This document shows positions 1 through 9,267 of a stretch of DNA of 39,433 nt, in pieces (the first letter of the stretch is position 1; each line of letters begins with the position of its first letter). Made by a program: the position numbers and the translations under genes. This stretch comes from Phycisphaeraceae bacterium. GTDB lineage: Bacteria; Planctomycetota; Phycisphaerae; Phycisphaerales; UBA1924. The stretch is taken from positions 1 to 39,433 of the forward strand of contig JAHCJE010000013.1 of NCBI GenBank assembly GCA_026128865.1, given 5' to 3'. The notes beneath the pieces were generated by a model. It had not been told where the DNA came from. It made no database searches and was given only the letters and a program-made list of their open reading frames with translations.

Positions 1-334
1 GGCGTGCTCGGCCGATGGCGAGGACGAAGTCGTAGCGCAGCGCGGGGAGCGTCCGGAGCGTGAGGCCGGCGTCGGTCAGAAGTTCGGCGTCGAGGTAGTG
101 GTCCGGGCCGTTCTCGTGCTCGAGGGCGGGAAGGCGCGTGCCTCGCCAGCGGTCCGGCTCGTTCGACTGGTAGGCGACCTGCGCGGCGATGGCGGGGTCG
201 CGCACCCAGGCGGGCATCTCGTCGGGCAGAAGGGAGATCGCGCTGTGCGTGATCGTGCGGTGGCCGGGTGCGCTCCATCCGAGCGCGGCCGACGCGATGC
301 AGGCCAGCACGAGAGTGACCACTCGGCGATTCAT
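1..334 (-). CDS. Exported S1/P1-nuclease-like protein, N-terminal part only
   Basis: An ATG at 334 reads leftward without a stop to the window edge, so about 111 N-terminal residues are visible. A signal peptide (MNRRVVTLVLACIASAALG) is followed at once by W-SAPGHRTITHSAISLLPDE. A tryptophan at the mature N-terminus, followed by a GH motif, is the zinc-site hallmark of S1/P1 nucleases and zinc-dependent phospholipase C, where the N-terminal Trp itself binds metal. A later DHYLDAE segment fits the next ligand region. I infer a periplasmic zinc-dependent phosphodiesterase-type hydrolase. The remaining ligands lie outside the window, so nuclease and phospholipase cannot be told apart. It lies 75 bp downstream of truD on the same strand. 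Confidence 0.6.
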   Translation of the reverse strand, partial: MNRRVVTLVLACIASAALGWSAPGHRTITHSAISLLPDEMPAWVRDPAIAAQVAYQSNEPDRWRGTRLPALEHENGPDHYLDAELLTDAGLTLRTLPALRYDFVLAIGRAR

Positions 335-409
335 CCGTTCGTCTCCTGTCCCTGCCCGACTCGGCCGGACATCGAGGATATGGGCGTGATCCGGGACACT
401 CTCCGCGAG

Positions 410-1654
410 TCACTCCCCGAGGGCACGGAGCACAACGGTGGCGTACGCTCCGCGGGGCAGATCAAACGAAACCGTAACACGGAGGCGTCCCGGGGTGAGT
501 TCGTCGGGTTCGGCTCGGGACAGGTCGAACGCGGCGGCATCCACAAAAAGCGGTCGCGGCGCCTCGCCGAAGAACGGGCGTCGAAGTCCCGGGATGCGCA
601 GGTCGTTGAGCGTCAGTCCTTGCTCGGAGAGGACTGTCGATACGGCATCCGCCCACGGAGGTTTGAGCCGGGTGCGCCGAGAGAGCAGTGGCAGCACGAG
701 CGTGCGCCAACGTTCGCTGACGGCGGCCGCGACGGGGAAGAGCATCTCGCCGAAGGGGTCGTCTGACCGCAGGAGGCGGGGGCCTCGGATGCGAACCTCA
801 TTTCCGGTCTCCGCGGGTGGCGTGTCGTCGGCGATGCGCCGCGCGAGCAGCCGGGCGGCCTCGTTCCAGAGGTGCGACTGGTACGCCTCGACGCTCATCG
901 CCTGGGTGAAGTAGGGGAGCGCGGTGAAAGCGTCGCGGAATGAGCCTCCCGAGGCGAGAGTCTCGAACGCGGCCCGCTCAGGGCAGCGGGGGAGTTGGGC
1001 CACGAGGTCGTCCCAGTTGCCCCAGGCGGTCGCGCAGGCGCGCGTGATCCGGCGTGTGCGTCCGGCGTCCTTGCGCGAGGGCGTGCCGATGGCGAGGCGG
1101 AGGGCCTGCTCGAACTCGCCCCGAATGAGGTGTCGTGCGACCCACCCTTGCCCGTGCCGGGCTGAGCCGAAGCGCTGGTCGCCGAAGTAGTTGACGACGA
1201 GCAGGGAGTCCGGCCTGTCGCGTCGGCGCAGCGCACCGGCCCTTCGCTCCATCGTGCGCACTCGCTCGCGGGTGAGGTCGCGGACGACGATCGTGAAGCG
1301 ATTGCCGGTGATGCACTCGGCGGATACGGGCTGCCCCGAGAATCCGAGGAGTTCGGCAGACCAGCCGCGGCAATCGACGCGCTCCGGGCGCCTTGTAGCG
1401 CCATCGGGCACGGAGACGAGTTGTCGGGTCTCGGCGTGCTTGTCCTTCAGCCCTGCGTAGGCGATCTGCCCCTGGCGCACGCGCAGTTCACGGGCGAGGA
1501 AGGCGGCGGCGTCGGGCGTGGCGATCGAGGTCTTGAGCAGGGTGTACACGGCGTGCTGCGCGTCGCGGCCGGGCCGGTCGCGGAGCGAGTCGAGGAAGCC
1601 GGGAGCGGGCTGCTCCTCGACCCTGAAGTCCGACGGCTGGCGGCGGATCGTCAT
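410..1654 (-). CDS. truD: tRNA pseudouridine(13) synthase TruD
   Basis: TruD converts U13 of tRNAs to pseudouridine in the cytoplasm. The N-terminal half carries the family signature AYAGLKDKHAETRQ, placing the catalytic aspartate at about residue 71. It is followed by the GNRFTIVVRDL segment and, later, an AYQSHLWNEAARLLARR motif typical of the family's C-terminal catalytic half. The length of 414 residues is somewhat above the roughly 350 of the E. coli protein. The start ATG lies 9 bp after the stop of the helicase gene upstream, so the two are probably co-transcribed with the helicase first. No residue expected for catalysis appears to be missing. Confidence 0.93.
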   Translation of the reverse strand: MTIRRQPSDFRVEEQPAPGFLDSLRDRPGRDAQHAVYTLLKTSIATPDAAAFLARELRVRQGQIAYAGLKDKHAETRQLVSVPDGATRRPERVDCRGWSAELLGFSGQPVSAECITGNRFTIVVRDLTRERVRTMERRAGALRRRDRPDSLLVVNYFGDQRFGSARHGQGWVARHLIRGEFEQALRLAIGTPSRKDAGRTRRITRACATAWGNWDDLVAQLPRCPERAAFETLASGGSFRDAFTALPYFTQAMSVEAYQSHLWNEAARLLARRIADDTPPAETGNEVRIRGPRLLRSDDPFGEMLFPVAAAVSERWRTLVLPLLSRRTRLKPPWADAVSTVLSEQGLTLNDLRIPGLRRPFFGEAPRPLFVDAAAFDLSRAEPDELTPGRLRVTVSFDLPRGAYATVVLRALGE

Positions 1655-1663
1655 CTGGTCGTC

Positions 1664-4600
1664 TCAGGGAAGCCGCTGGAGGCGGGCGTATTCGAGAATG
1701 AGCGTCTTGTCGCCGACCTGGCCGAATCGGACGCGGACACGGATGCTCGTCCCGCCGTCGAGGCCGAGGACGGTGCCGACGCCGAACTGGGGGTGTCGCA
1801 CGCGGCATCCGGGGGGGAAGGCCTCCTTCGCCTGCCCGAGCCTGCCTCGGGAGGTCGATGCTGTTGAGGCGGGATGGTGGGTCCGAGGGTCGTGATCGAG
1901 GTTGTCGTCGTGCTCGTGGGCTTCGGCGAGTTCGACGATCCGGACGTGGGCGGTGTCGATCTCGTCGAGGAAGCGGCTGGGGATGGTGCGTTCGGTTCGG
2001 CCGCGGAGGGTTCGGGTGCGTGCGCTGGTGATCTGGAGACGCCGCATGGCCCGGGTCATGCCGACGAAGAAGAGGCGGCGTTCCTCCTCGAGGTCGGACT
2101 CGGACTCCCAGGCGCGAGCGTGCGGCAGGCAGCCCTCTTCGAGGCCGATGATGGCGATGGCGGGGTATTCGAGTCCTTTGGCCGCGTGGAGTGTCATGAG
2201 CGTGACCGCGCCCTGTGCCGGGTCGACGGCGTCGGCGTCCGCGACGAGGGAGACCCGCTCGAGGTAGGCCCGGAGCAGGGCCAGCAGCGGGGGAGCCGAG
2301 GCCTTCTCGCCGTCGGTGGCGGCCCGCGGGCCGGGGAAGGTCGTCGGGTCGGCTTCGGGGTCGTAATCGGCCTCGAAGTCAGCGGCGGAGGATACGACCT
2401 CGGCGAGATTGTCGAGGCGCTCGCGGTCGGTTTCGGTGCCGCTGTCGGCCTGTTTGACGTACATCGCTTCGAGTCCGGACTCCTTGATGACACGCTCGAC
2501 GAGTTCGCTGAGCGAGCCGGCGACGCTCTGGCCGAGGAAGGTGCCGCCGCCGGTCCAGCCGTCGAGGGTGGCAACGAATCTGCGGAGGGCAGCGTTCGCT
2601 CGCGTCGAGAGGCCGGGGATCGAGTCCGCGCGGCGCATGGCGTCGATGAGGGGCGTGCCGGCGCGGGCGGCCTGGGCCTCGACCGCGGCCAGCGTCGCGC
2701 CGCCGATACCGCGTGTCGGCACGTTCACGATGCGACTGAGCGAAACGTCGTCGGCCGGGTTCGCGACGACGCGCAGGTAGGCGAGCGAGTGCTTGACCTC
2801 CTCGCGCTGGTAGAACGCCGTGCCGCGGGCGACGACGTAGGGAGCGGCGGCGGCGCGGAGCGTGTCCTCGAGCACGCGGGAGAGGGCGTTTGTGCGGTAG
2901 AGCACGGCCATGTCGCGCCAGGCGAGGCCCTCCTCTCGAAGCCGACGGAACCAGTCCACGACGAGGTTGGCCTCGTCGTGTTCGTCCTCGCAGAAGGCGA
3001 CGGTGACCGGCTCGCCGCCCGGCCTGGAGGTGAAGAGGTCCTTGGGCTTGCGCATGCGGTTGCGTCGGATGACGGAATCCGCGGCGCCGAGGATTGGCGC
3101 GGTGGAGCGGAAGTTCTCGCCCAGCATGATGACGGCGGCGTCGGGGTAGTGCTCCTCGAACTCGAGGATGTTGGTGATGTCCGCGCCCCGCCACGAGTAG
3201 ATCGAGTTGTGAACGACGATCCCGCCCGCGACGTAGTTTCTCGCGTGCGGTACGGAAAGATCGAACACCGGGCCGTCGTACTCTTCCCGTTCGACTGAGG
3301 CAACGATGTCCTCGACGATCTCGCCGTTCCGATGCACGGGCACGACCATGCCGGGATGGACGTGGCTGGCGGGCATGAAATGGAACGCCTTGTCCGGCGT
3401 GAGCCTCGCCCGCGAGACGACTTCGATGTCCGAGGCGAGGGCGCGAATCTCGTCGGCGAGCCGGAAGGCCGCGTCGTAGTCCTTGCGCGACGTCTCGATC
3501 CGCCACGTGCCGCGTGTGCCGTCCCGGACTGGGAACGATGGCGCCGCGACCTTGCGCAGGTGTTCGTCGGACGACACGATCTGGACGCGGTGCTCGTGCC
3601 AGGGGCGGATCGACTTCGGGCGGGGATCGCCGAAGACCGTGACCAGGACGTGTTTGCGCGACCAGGGTTGGCCGTTCGTTCCTCCGTGACGGGTCACCGC
3701 GCCCGGGCGATGATGCGGGAAGCGCGCGTCGAGGGCGAGGTCGTGCATCAGCCGGAGCGCGTTTGCCTCTGTGTCCAGAGTTGAGTAGAGCCGATCGACG
3801 TGCTCCTGCGTGAGGTCCATGCGGCGTCCCCGCACGAAGAAGACGGTGGTCGGGATGCCGTACTTCACGGAGTAGTACTGCTCGTAGTACTTCGACTCAG
3901 CGGAAGTTCGGGCCGAGTGCAGCACCCACATCGCGTCGGCGACTTCCTGGTTCGCTCGGACTTGGAGGCCGGAGAGGATCTCCCGGTCCTTGCTGGCGCG
4001 CACGCCCCGCGTTGTGCCGATGCGGTACCCGACGCCGCGTTTCCACATGAGGTAGGTGTAGTGCAGGTTCGAGTCGGCGCGGAGTCTCGCGAACATCACG
4101 TGGTTCGGCGTAGCGCGGACGGCATGTCCGCCCTCGGTCGTGATGCGAACGAGCGTGCCCCGGTAACGCCGGGACATCACCCGATCGACCGGCATGGCCG
4201 ACCTTCGGCCCCAACCCGTGGCGGCCTCAACGTCGCTCCCTTCGGCGATGGTCTCGATGGCTCGCGATCCGTTCGGAGTCAGGATCGGCGTTCCGGGCGG
4301 CAGGCATTGATCTGGATCTCCCACGACGCAGACGTTCGGTCGAGCGACGCCGTCGCTCCCACCCGCGAGCAGCGAGGCGATCACGAACTGCGCGTGGTTC
4401 GTGTCCTGGTATTCGTCGATGAGCAGGTACTGCCAGCGGGCGCGGCAGTCTTCGCGGACGGCCTTCGAGCGGGTGAGCATGATCGCGGTGAGGAGCAGCA
4501 GGTCGTCGAAATCGACGGCGTTCGCAGCCCTGAGCGCCTTCTCGTAGGCCTTGTAGACCTTCGCGGTAGTCTTCGCGGCGAAGTCGCCCGCTTCGGCGGC

Positions 4601-5161
4601 AAAGGCGTCCGCGGTCTGGAGGCGGTTCTTGGCCCGGCCGATCGCGGCCAGCATCGCGGCCGGAGACCAGTTCGTGGTCGAGAGGTTGATCGACGCGATG
4701 ACCTTCTTCATCAGCGCGTTCTGGTCGGCGGCGTCGTAGATGGTGAAATCGTGGCCGATGCCGAGATCGACGCCCTCGGTCCGTGCCGTCTCGGCGTAAC
4801 GGCGCAGCAGGCGGGCGCAGAGGGCGTGGAAGGTCGTGACCGTCAGGCCGCGGACGCGCCGGGCGGCGGGGCCTTCGGTGTCGCCCGTGGGGTTGAGCAT
4901 GGCGAGGACGCGCTCTCGCATTTCGCCCGCGGCCCGGTTGGTGAAGGTCAGGGCGAGGATCGACCACGCCGGCACGCCGCACCCGACCAGATAGGCGATC
5001 CGGCGCGTGATCACCCGTGTCTTGCCCGACCCGGCCGCCGCGAGCACGAGGAGCGGCCCCTCGGTGGTCGTGACGGCTCGGCACTGCGGCTCGGTGAGGT
5101 CGTTCAGGAGGTGGTCGAGTTCGGGGGCTTCAGCGTGTCGGCCCGCATCCGTTCGGGTCAT
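1664..5161 (-). CDS. pcrA: PcrA/UvrD-type superfamily 1 DNA helicase with an intein
   Basis: This is a 3'-5' DNA helicase for repair, replication restart and transcription-coupled repair. The precursor has 1165 residues; removing the intein (residues 286-652) leaves about 798, near the usual PcrA/UvrD length. Visible motifs are Walker A AAAGSGKT (41-48), LTFTNRAAGEM, Walker B IDEYQDT (DEYQ 249-252), motif III VVGDPDQ/SIYSWRGAD split by the intein, GENFRST, VTLMTLHAAKGLEYPAI and FVGMTRAMRRL. The last 50 or so residues (FPPGCRVRHPQFGVGTV) match the Tudor-like C-terminal domain of PcrA that contacts RNA polymerase, which favours PcrA over Rep. Start: ATG preceded by AAGGAG with a 5-nt spacer. 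truD follows 9 bp downstream. Confidence 0.96.
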   Translation of the reverse strand: MTRTDAGRHAEAPELDHLLNDLTEPQCRAVTTTEGPLLVLAAAGSGKTRVITRRIAYLVGCGVPAWSILALTFTNRAAGEMRERVLAMLNPTGDTEGPAARRVRGLTVTTFHALCARLLRRYAETARTEGVDLGIGHDFTIYDAADQNALMKKVIASINLSTTNWSPAAMLAAIGRAKNRLQTADAFAAEAGDFAAKTTAKVYKAYEKALRAANAVDFDDLLLLTAIMLTRSKAVREDCRARWQYLLIDEYQDTNHAQFVIASLLAGGSDGVARPNVCVVGDPDQCLPPGTPILTPNGSRAIETIAEGSDVEAATGWGRRSAMPVDRVMSRRYRGTLVRITTEGGHAVRATPNHVMFARLRADSNLHYTYLMWKRGVGYRIGTTRGVRASKDREILSGLQVRANQEVADAMWVLHSARTSAESKYYEQYYSVKYGIPTTVFFVRGRRMDLTQEHVDRLYSTLDTEANALRLMHDLALDARFPHHRPGAVTRHGGTNGQPWSRKHVLVTVFGDPRPKSIRPWHEHRVQIVSSDEHLRKVAAPSFPVRDGTRGTWRIETSRKDYDAAFRLADEIRALASDIEVVSRARLTPDKAFHFMPASHVHPGMVVPVHRNGEIVEDIVASVEREEYDGPVFDLSVPHARNYVAGGIVVHNSIYSWRGADITNILEFEEHYPDAAVIMLGENFRSTAPILGAADSVIRRNRMRKPKDLFTSRPGGEPVTVAFCEDEHDEANLVVDWFRRLREEGLAWRDMAVLYRTNALSRVLEDTLRAAAAPYVVARGTAFYQREEVKHSLAYLRVVANPADDVSLSRIVNVPTRGIGGATLAAVEAQAARAGTPLIDAMRRADSIPGLSTRANAALRRFVATLDGWTGGGTFLGQSVAGSLSELVERVIKESGLEAMYVKQADSGTETDRERLDNLAEVVSSAADFEADYDPEADPTTFPGPRAATDGEKASAPPLLALLRAYLERVSLVADADAVDPAQGAVTLMTLHAAKGLEYPAIAIIGLEEGCLPHARAWESESDLEEERRLFFVGMTRAMRRLQITSARTRTLRGRTERTIPSRFLDEIDTAHVRIVELAEAHEHDDNLDHDPRTHHPASTASTSRGRLGQAKEAFPPGCRVRHPQFGVGTVLGLDGGTSIRVRVRFGQVGDKTLILEYARLQRLP
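3206..4306 (-). mobile_element. In-frame intein inserted in helicase motif III
   Basis: A 367-residue insert occupies precursor residues 286-652. It starts with Cys (CLPPGTPILT, the usual splice block A form), has a second splicing block near its end (DGPVFDLSVPHARNYVAGG) and ends in VVHN. The next extein residue is Ser. Cys1, penultimate His, terminal Asn and a Ser/Cys/Thr at +1 are the residues needed for canonical protein splicing. Joining the flanks restores an uninterrupted GDPDQSIYSW motif. The middle (about 200 residues, with GIPTTVFF and LMHDLALDARFPHH) is longer than in mini-inteins and resembles the homing-endonuclease part of other UvrD-family inteins. Its endonuclease class and activity are not clear by eye. 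Confidence 0.95.
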
Positions 5162-5318
5162 CGTCGCTCCTTGCTGCCGGAGCGTAGCGAGCGTGGCGCG
5201 GCTTCACACCACCAGCCGTGTACCGAACGCCCGATCGAAGGAAGGAGAACCACCGAAGGCTGGGCCTCGTATGGCCGATGGAAGGGATACCGCGAGGCGG
5301 AGCCTCGGGGATGCCCCA

Positions 5319-5347
5319 TTGACAGGGCGCGGTGCTGGAATTACGGT
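5319..5347 (+). promoter_or_regulatory. Sigma-70-like promoter of the kinase gene
   Basis: A perfect -35 hexamer TTGACA (5319-5324) is followed after 17 bp by TACGGT (5342-5347). That hexamer keeps the most conserved -10 positions (TA...T) but not the middle ones. Transcription would start near 5354, giving a leader of about 38 nt before the kinase ATG. A short dyad, CGAGGC-GGA-GCCTCG (5293-5307), sits just upstream of the -35. This 230-bp gap also holds the divergent 5' end of the helicase gene. Confidence 0.55.
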
Positions 5348-5391
5348 TCCCCCGCGCGTGAGGGGAATGGAAGGGCACGGCAGCCGATCGG

Positions 5392-6771
5392 ATGAGCCAG
5401 GCGCACCGCGAACCAGACCTGACCGAGAGCAGGACCGCAGGGCGGCCGGGTGACACCAAGCCTGTCGCACCCCCTGCGGACAGCCTCACTTCATCGCACG
5501 ACACCGATACCCCCCAGGACCTCGCCAAGGGAGGCACGAACGTTGACACGCTCGTCGGCCGGCTGGTGGTCGAACAGGGCTTGGCGACCTCGGAAGAAGT
5601 GCAGGCGTGCCTCGAGTTGTCGCGGCGTGCGCGAGAGGTCGAAGCCAACCAGCGCTCACTCGTCGAACTGCTCGTGGACAATGAGTATGTCACCCGACGG
5701 CAAGTGGCGCGGCTCCGCCAGATCATCGAAGCCGAGCGATCGGGGCAGCAGATCCCCGGCTACAAACTGCTCGGAAAGCTCGGCGCTGGAGCGATGGCGA
5801 CGGTCTACAAGGCCAAGCAACTGAGCCTCGACCGCATGGTCGCGATCAAGGTGCTGCCGCGGAAGTACTCGGCGAACCCGCAGTTCATCGAGCGGTTCTA
5901 CGCCGAGGGGCGTGCCGCGGCCCAGTTGAACCACCCGAACATCGTGCAGGCATTCGACGTCGGCAAGGCGGGCGAGCACCACTACTTCGTGATGGAGTAC
6001 GTGGACGGGCGGACGGTCTTTGACGACATTGCCAAGCACAGGCGCTTCAGCGAAGCGGAGGCGCTCGACGTCGTGATTCAGGTCGCCGAGGCGCTGGAGC
6101 ACGCGCACTCGAAGGGCCTGGTTCACCGCGACGTGAAGCCCAAGAACGTGATGCTGACGAAGGAGGGCGTCGCGAAACTGGCGGATATGGGCCTCGCCCG
6201 GGCGATCACGGACAAAGAGGCCGCGGAGGCCGAGGCTGGCAAGGCGTTTGGTACGCCGTACTACATCTCGCCGGAGCAGATTCGTGGGGAGAAGAACATC
6301 GGCCCACCGGCGGACATCTACTCGCTGGGGGCGACGCTCTATCACATGGTGACGGGGTCGGTGCCGTTCGATGGCAAGAATCCGTCTGCGGTGATGCACA
6401 AGCACCTGAAAGCGGACCTCGTGCCCCCGGACCACGTCAACCCGAAGCTCGGCGCTGGGATCAGCGAGGTCATCGAGATGATGATGGCCAAGGATCCGCG
6501 GCGTCGGTACCAGAACTGCACGGACCTCCTGATCGACCTACGGGCGATCCGCAAGGGGGAGACCCCTCCGATCGCTCACAAGGATGTGTTGCCGGCGGAC
6601 ACCGTGGCGAGTCTGGCAGCGGCTGAGGCAGCGGCCCCGGCGGAGATCGCAGTGGACACGACGGTTTCGGGGGCGGGGTCGGTCTTCAAGGAGCCGCTGT
6701 TCATCGTCATGTGCGTGATCGCGGTGATCAGCATCACGTTCAACGTGGTCCTGCTGGCTCTTCGCGGATGA
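5392..6771 (+). CDS. Membrane-anchored Ser/Thr protein kinase (Hanks type)
   Basis: This is a 459-residue kinase. Residues about 50-115 form a helical, non-catalytic N-terminal region (VDTLVGRLVVEQGLATSEEV...) resembling N-terminal domains of secretion ATPases. The kinase domain spans about 123-390: glycine loop GKLGAGAMATVYKAK (128-142), ATP-binding Lys153 in AIKVL, and catalytic loop HRDVKPKN with Asp247. The activation segment has DMG (265-267) in place of the usual DFG, and an APE-like SPEQ follows. The C-terminal 24 residues are one transmembrane helix, so the catalytic domain should face the cytoplasm, with no large extracellular sensor. Substrates cannot be predicted. Single kinases of this build are common in planctomycetes. 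Confidence 0.92.
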   Translation: MSQAHREPDLTESRTAGRPGDTKPVAPPADSLTSSHDTDTPQDLAKGGTNVDTLVGRLVVEQGLATSEEVQACLELSRRAREVEANQRSLVELLVDNEYVTRRQVARLRQIIEAERSGQQIPGYKLLGKLGAGAMATVYKAKQLSLDRMVAIKVLPRKYSANPQFIERFYAEGRAAAQLNHPNIVQAFDVGKAGEHHYFVMEYVDGRTVFDDIAKHRRFSEAEALDVVIQVAEALEHAHSKGLVHRDVKPKNVMLTKEGVAKLADMGLARAITDKEAAEAEAGKAFGTPYYISPEQIRGEKNIGPPADIYSLGATLYHMVTGSVPFDGKNPSAVMHKHLKADLVPPDHVNPKLGAGISEVIEMMMAKDPRRRYQNCTDLLIDLRAIRKGETPPIAHKDVLPADTVASLAAAEAAAPAEIAVDTTVSGAGSVFKEPLFIVMCVIAVISITFNVVLLALRG

Positions 6772-7050
6772 GGCCGGATTGGACTTGCCTTGCGGGGCGG
6801 TCCCGTGTTAGGCTTGGAGACCGCTCTCCGGGATAGGCCCGGCTGGGCGTGGTTCAGGGGTTCGGAGGCACGGCGCGGTGATTCAATCGGCACAGTCGAT
6901 CGCGGCCGGCGCATCCGCCCGTGGGCGGCGTTCGGCGGCGCGGTCATGACCCAGCCTCCGGCCCCCACAATCCGAACACAGCACCGTCACCGCGGGGCGT
7001 GTTTCTCGCCGACCGTCGTTGGTACGCGCGGGGATGCCTGCCCCCACACC

Positions 7051-7055
7051 AGGAG
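7051..7055 (+). promoter_or_regulatory. Shine-Dalgarno sequence indicating an AUC start for infC
   Basis: AGGAG at 7051-7055 is followed after 8 nt by an in-frame ATC (7064). This is the only good ribosome site near the beginning of the conserved IF-3 sequence. The overlapping ATG at 7059 is in another frame and too close. The in-frame TTG at 7019 and ATG at 7034 would add 15 or 10 residues without similarity to IF-3 and lack a comparable site. Confidence 0.55.
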
Positions 7056-7063
7056 TACATGAC

Positions 7064-7810
<747 letters not shown>

Positions 7811-7818
7811 TTCCTGCT

Positions 7819-7836
7819 CGAGGCCTCGATGCCTCG
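7819..7836. terminator. Possible weak terminator between convergent genes
   Basis: CGAGGC-CTCGAT-GCCTCG forms a 6-bp stem with a 6-nt loop in the 50-bp gap between the stop of infC and the stop of the convergent permease gene. No strong T-run follows on either strand (CCCTTTCTT lies about 15 bp downstream on the plus strand), so the call is tentative. Confidence 0.3.
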
Positions 7837-7860
7837 TGTGCCTTGGTCCCTTTCTTCGCG

Positions 7861-9174
7861 TCAATCGTGCCGCAGGGCGACGATGGGGTCTTGTTTCGCC
7901 GCCTGACGGGCCGGGTAGATGCCGAACACCAGGCCGGTGATCGTCGCGACGATGAAGGCGACGGCGATGGACCAGCCCGTGACCTGGGTGTGGAGTTGGG
8001 CATCGGACTTGAGGAGTTCGAGGACAAACGGCCCGGCGTAGCCGAGCAGCACGCTCGCGCCGACGCCGAGGGCGACACCGATGACGCCGCCGATGCCTGA
8101 GAGCACCCCCGTCTCGACGACGAACTGTGAGACGATGTCGAACCGCTTCGCGCCAACTGCCCTGCGGATGCCGATCTCGCGTGTGCGTTCTTGCACGGTC
8201 GCGAGCATGATGTTCATGATGCCGATGCCGCCGACGAGGAGCGAGATACCCGCGACCATGCCGAGCACGACCTGCCACGTGAGTGCGGTGCGCTTGGCCT
8301 GTTCGAGCAGTTCGTAGGGAACGATGATCGAGACGTCGGTCAGGTCGGGGTGGCGGACTGCCATGAGGCGGTGGAGGCGGGCCGCGTCCGACAGCACGGT
8401 CTCGCGTGTCGGCGAAACAATGTAGACCTCCGACACCTGCACTTCGTTACCCGTGAAAGACCCCGCTGACCGGCGCATCACGAGGTCGCCGAAGACGTCG
8501 TTGGCGGTCGTGACCGGGATGTGAACGTCGTGGTTCATATCGCGGCCGACGAGTTTGGCGCCCGCGCCGCCCGCGAGGCCGACCGGAGCGAGCACGCCGA
8601 CGACGGTAAAGGCCTTGTCGTCGATATTGACGGTGAGGCCGATCGGGTCTTCGTAGGGAAAGAGGGCACGGGCGACCTCCTTTCCGATGACGGCGACCAT
8701 CGCCCCTTCGTCGATGTCGCGCTGGGTGAGGAAGCGGCCTCGGGCGATGCGAAGGCCGGCCGCACCGAGCAGTTCCGGCGTGCTCCCGAACGCCTGGCTT
8801 GTGCGCACGCGGTCGGCACGGAGCACCTGCCCGCCGACTTCCTTGAGCGCGACGATGCTTTCGGCGTGCGGGAAGTTGTCTCGCAGGACTTTCAGGTCGT
8901 CGCGGGTCAGGCCGTAGCGGCTGATCATGCCGGTCTGTTGCCCGCCTTGCTGCGTGATGGAGTCCGCGGGACGCTCGGAACGGACGATGAGGTTTCGTGC
9001 GCCGAGTTGTTCGAGCTGCAGAAGGGCTTCTCGCTTCGAGCCTTCGCCGATCGAGACCATGATGATGACAGCCGCCACACCGAGGATGATCCCCAGTGCG
9101 GTCAGGAATGATCGGAGCATGTGCAGCCTGAGGTTGCGCAGTCCGAGGCGAAACGTCTCGAGGAAGTAGCTCAC
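7861..9174 (-). CDS. MacB-like ABC transporter permease (FtsX family)
   Basis: The 437-residue protein has the MacB/LolC-type build. A cytoplasmic N-terminus (SYFLETFRLGLRNLRLHMLRS) precedes TM1 (about 22-43, FLTALGIILGVAAVIIMVSIG). A large periplasmic domain of roughly 240 residues follows, then three C-terminal helices with the FtsX signature IGIMNIMLATVQERTREIGI and the end GIYPARQAAKQDPIVALRHD. Such permeases work with a MacB-type ATPase and a periplasmic adaptor in mechanotransmission, lipoprotein sorting or efflux. No ATPase or adaptor gene is adjacent, so the partner must be encoded elsewhere or the permease acts with a shared ATPase. Substrate unknown. Confidence 0.9.
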   Translation of the reverse strand: MSYFLETFRLGLRNLRLHMLRSFLTALGIILGVAAVIIMVSIGEGSKREALLQLEQLGARNLIVRSERPADSITQQGGQQTGMISRYGLTRDDLKVLRDNFPHAESIVALKEVGGQVLRADRVRTSQAFGSTPELLGAAGLRIARGRFLTQRDIDEGAMVAVIGKEVARALFPYEDPIGLTVNIDDKAFTVVGVLAPVGLAGGAGAKLVGRDMNHDVHIPVTTANDVFGDLVMRRSAGSFTGNEVQVSEVYIVSPTRETVLSDAARLHRLMAVRHPDLTDVSIIVPYELLEQAKRTALTWQVVLGMVAGISLLVGGIGIMNIMLATVQERTREIGIRRAVGAKRFDIVSQFVVETGVLSGIGGVIGVALGVGASVLLGYAGPFVLELLKSDAQLHTQVTGWSIAVAFIVATITGLVFGIYPARQAAKQDPIVALRHD

Positions 9175-9267
9175 GGCGGATTCCCGGGGTCTGGAACCGA
9201 CCCGTCACTCGCTGACGTCATGCGGGTCGTGCGTCTGGTCGATACTCTAGGTCCGGGAGAAGTACCG

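Noticed and set aside
6772-7018. Gap between the kinase gene and infC, checked for a tRNA or riboswitch
   Set aside because: No cloverleaf, T-loop or conserved riboswitch core could be found; only short GC-rich hairpins such as GGGG-ATGCCTG-CCCC.
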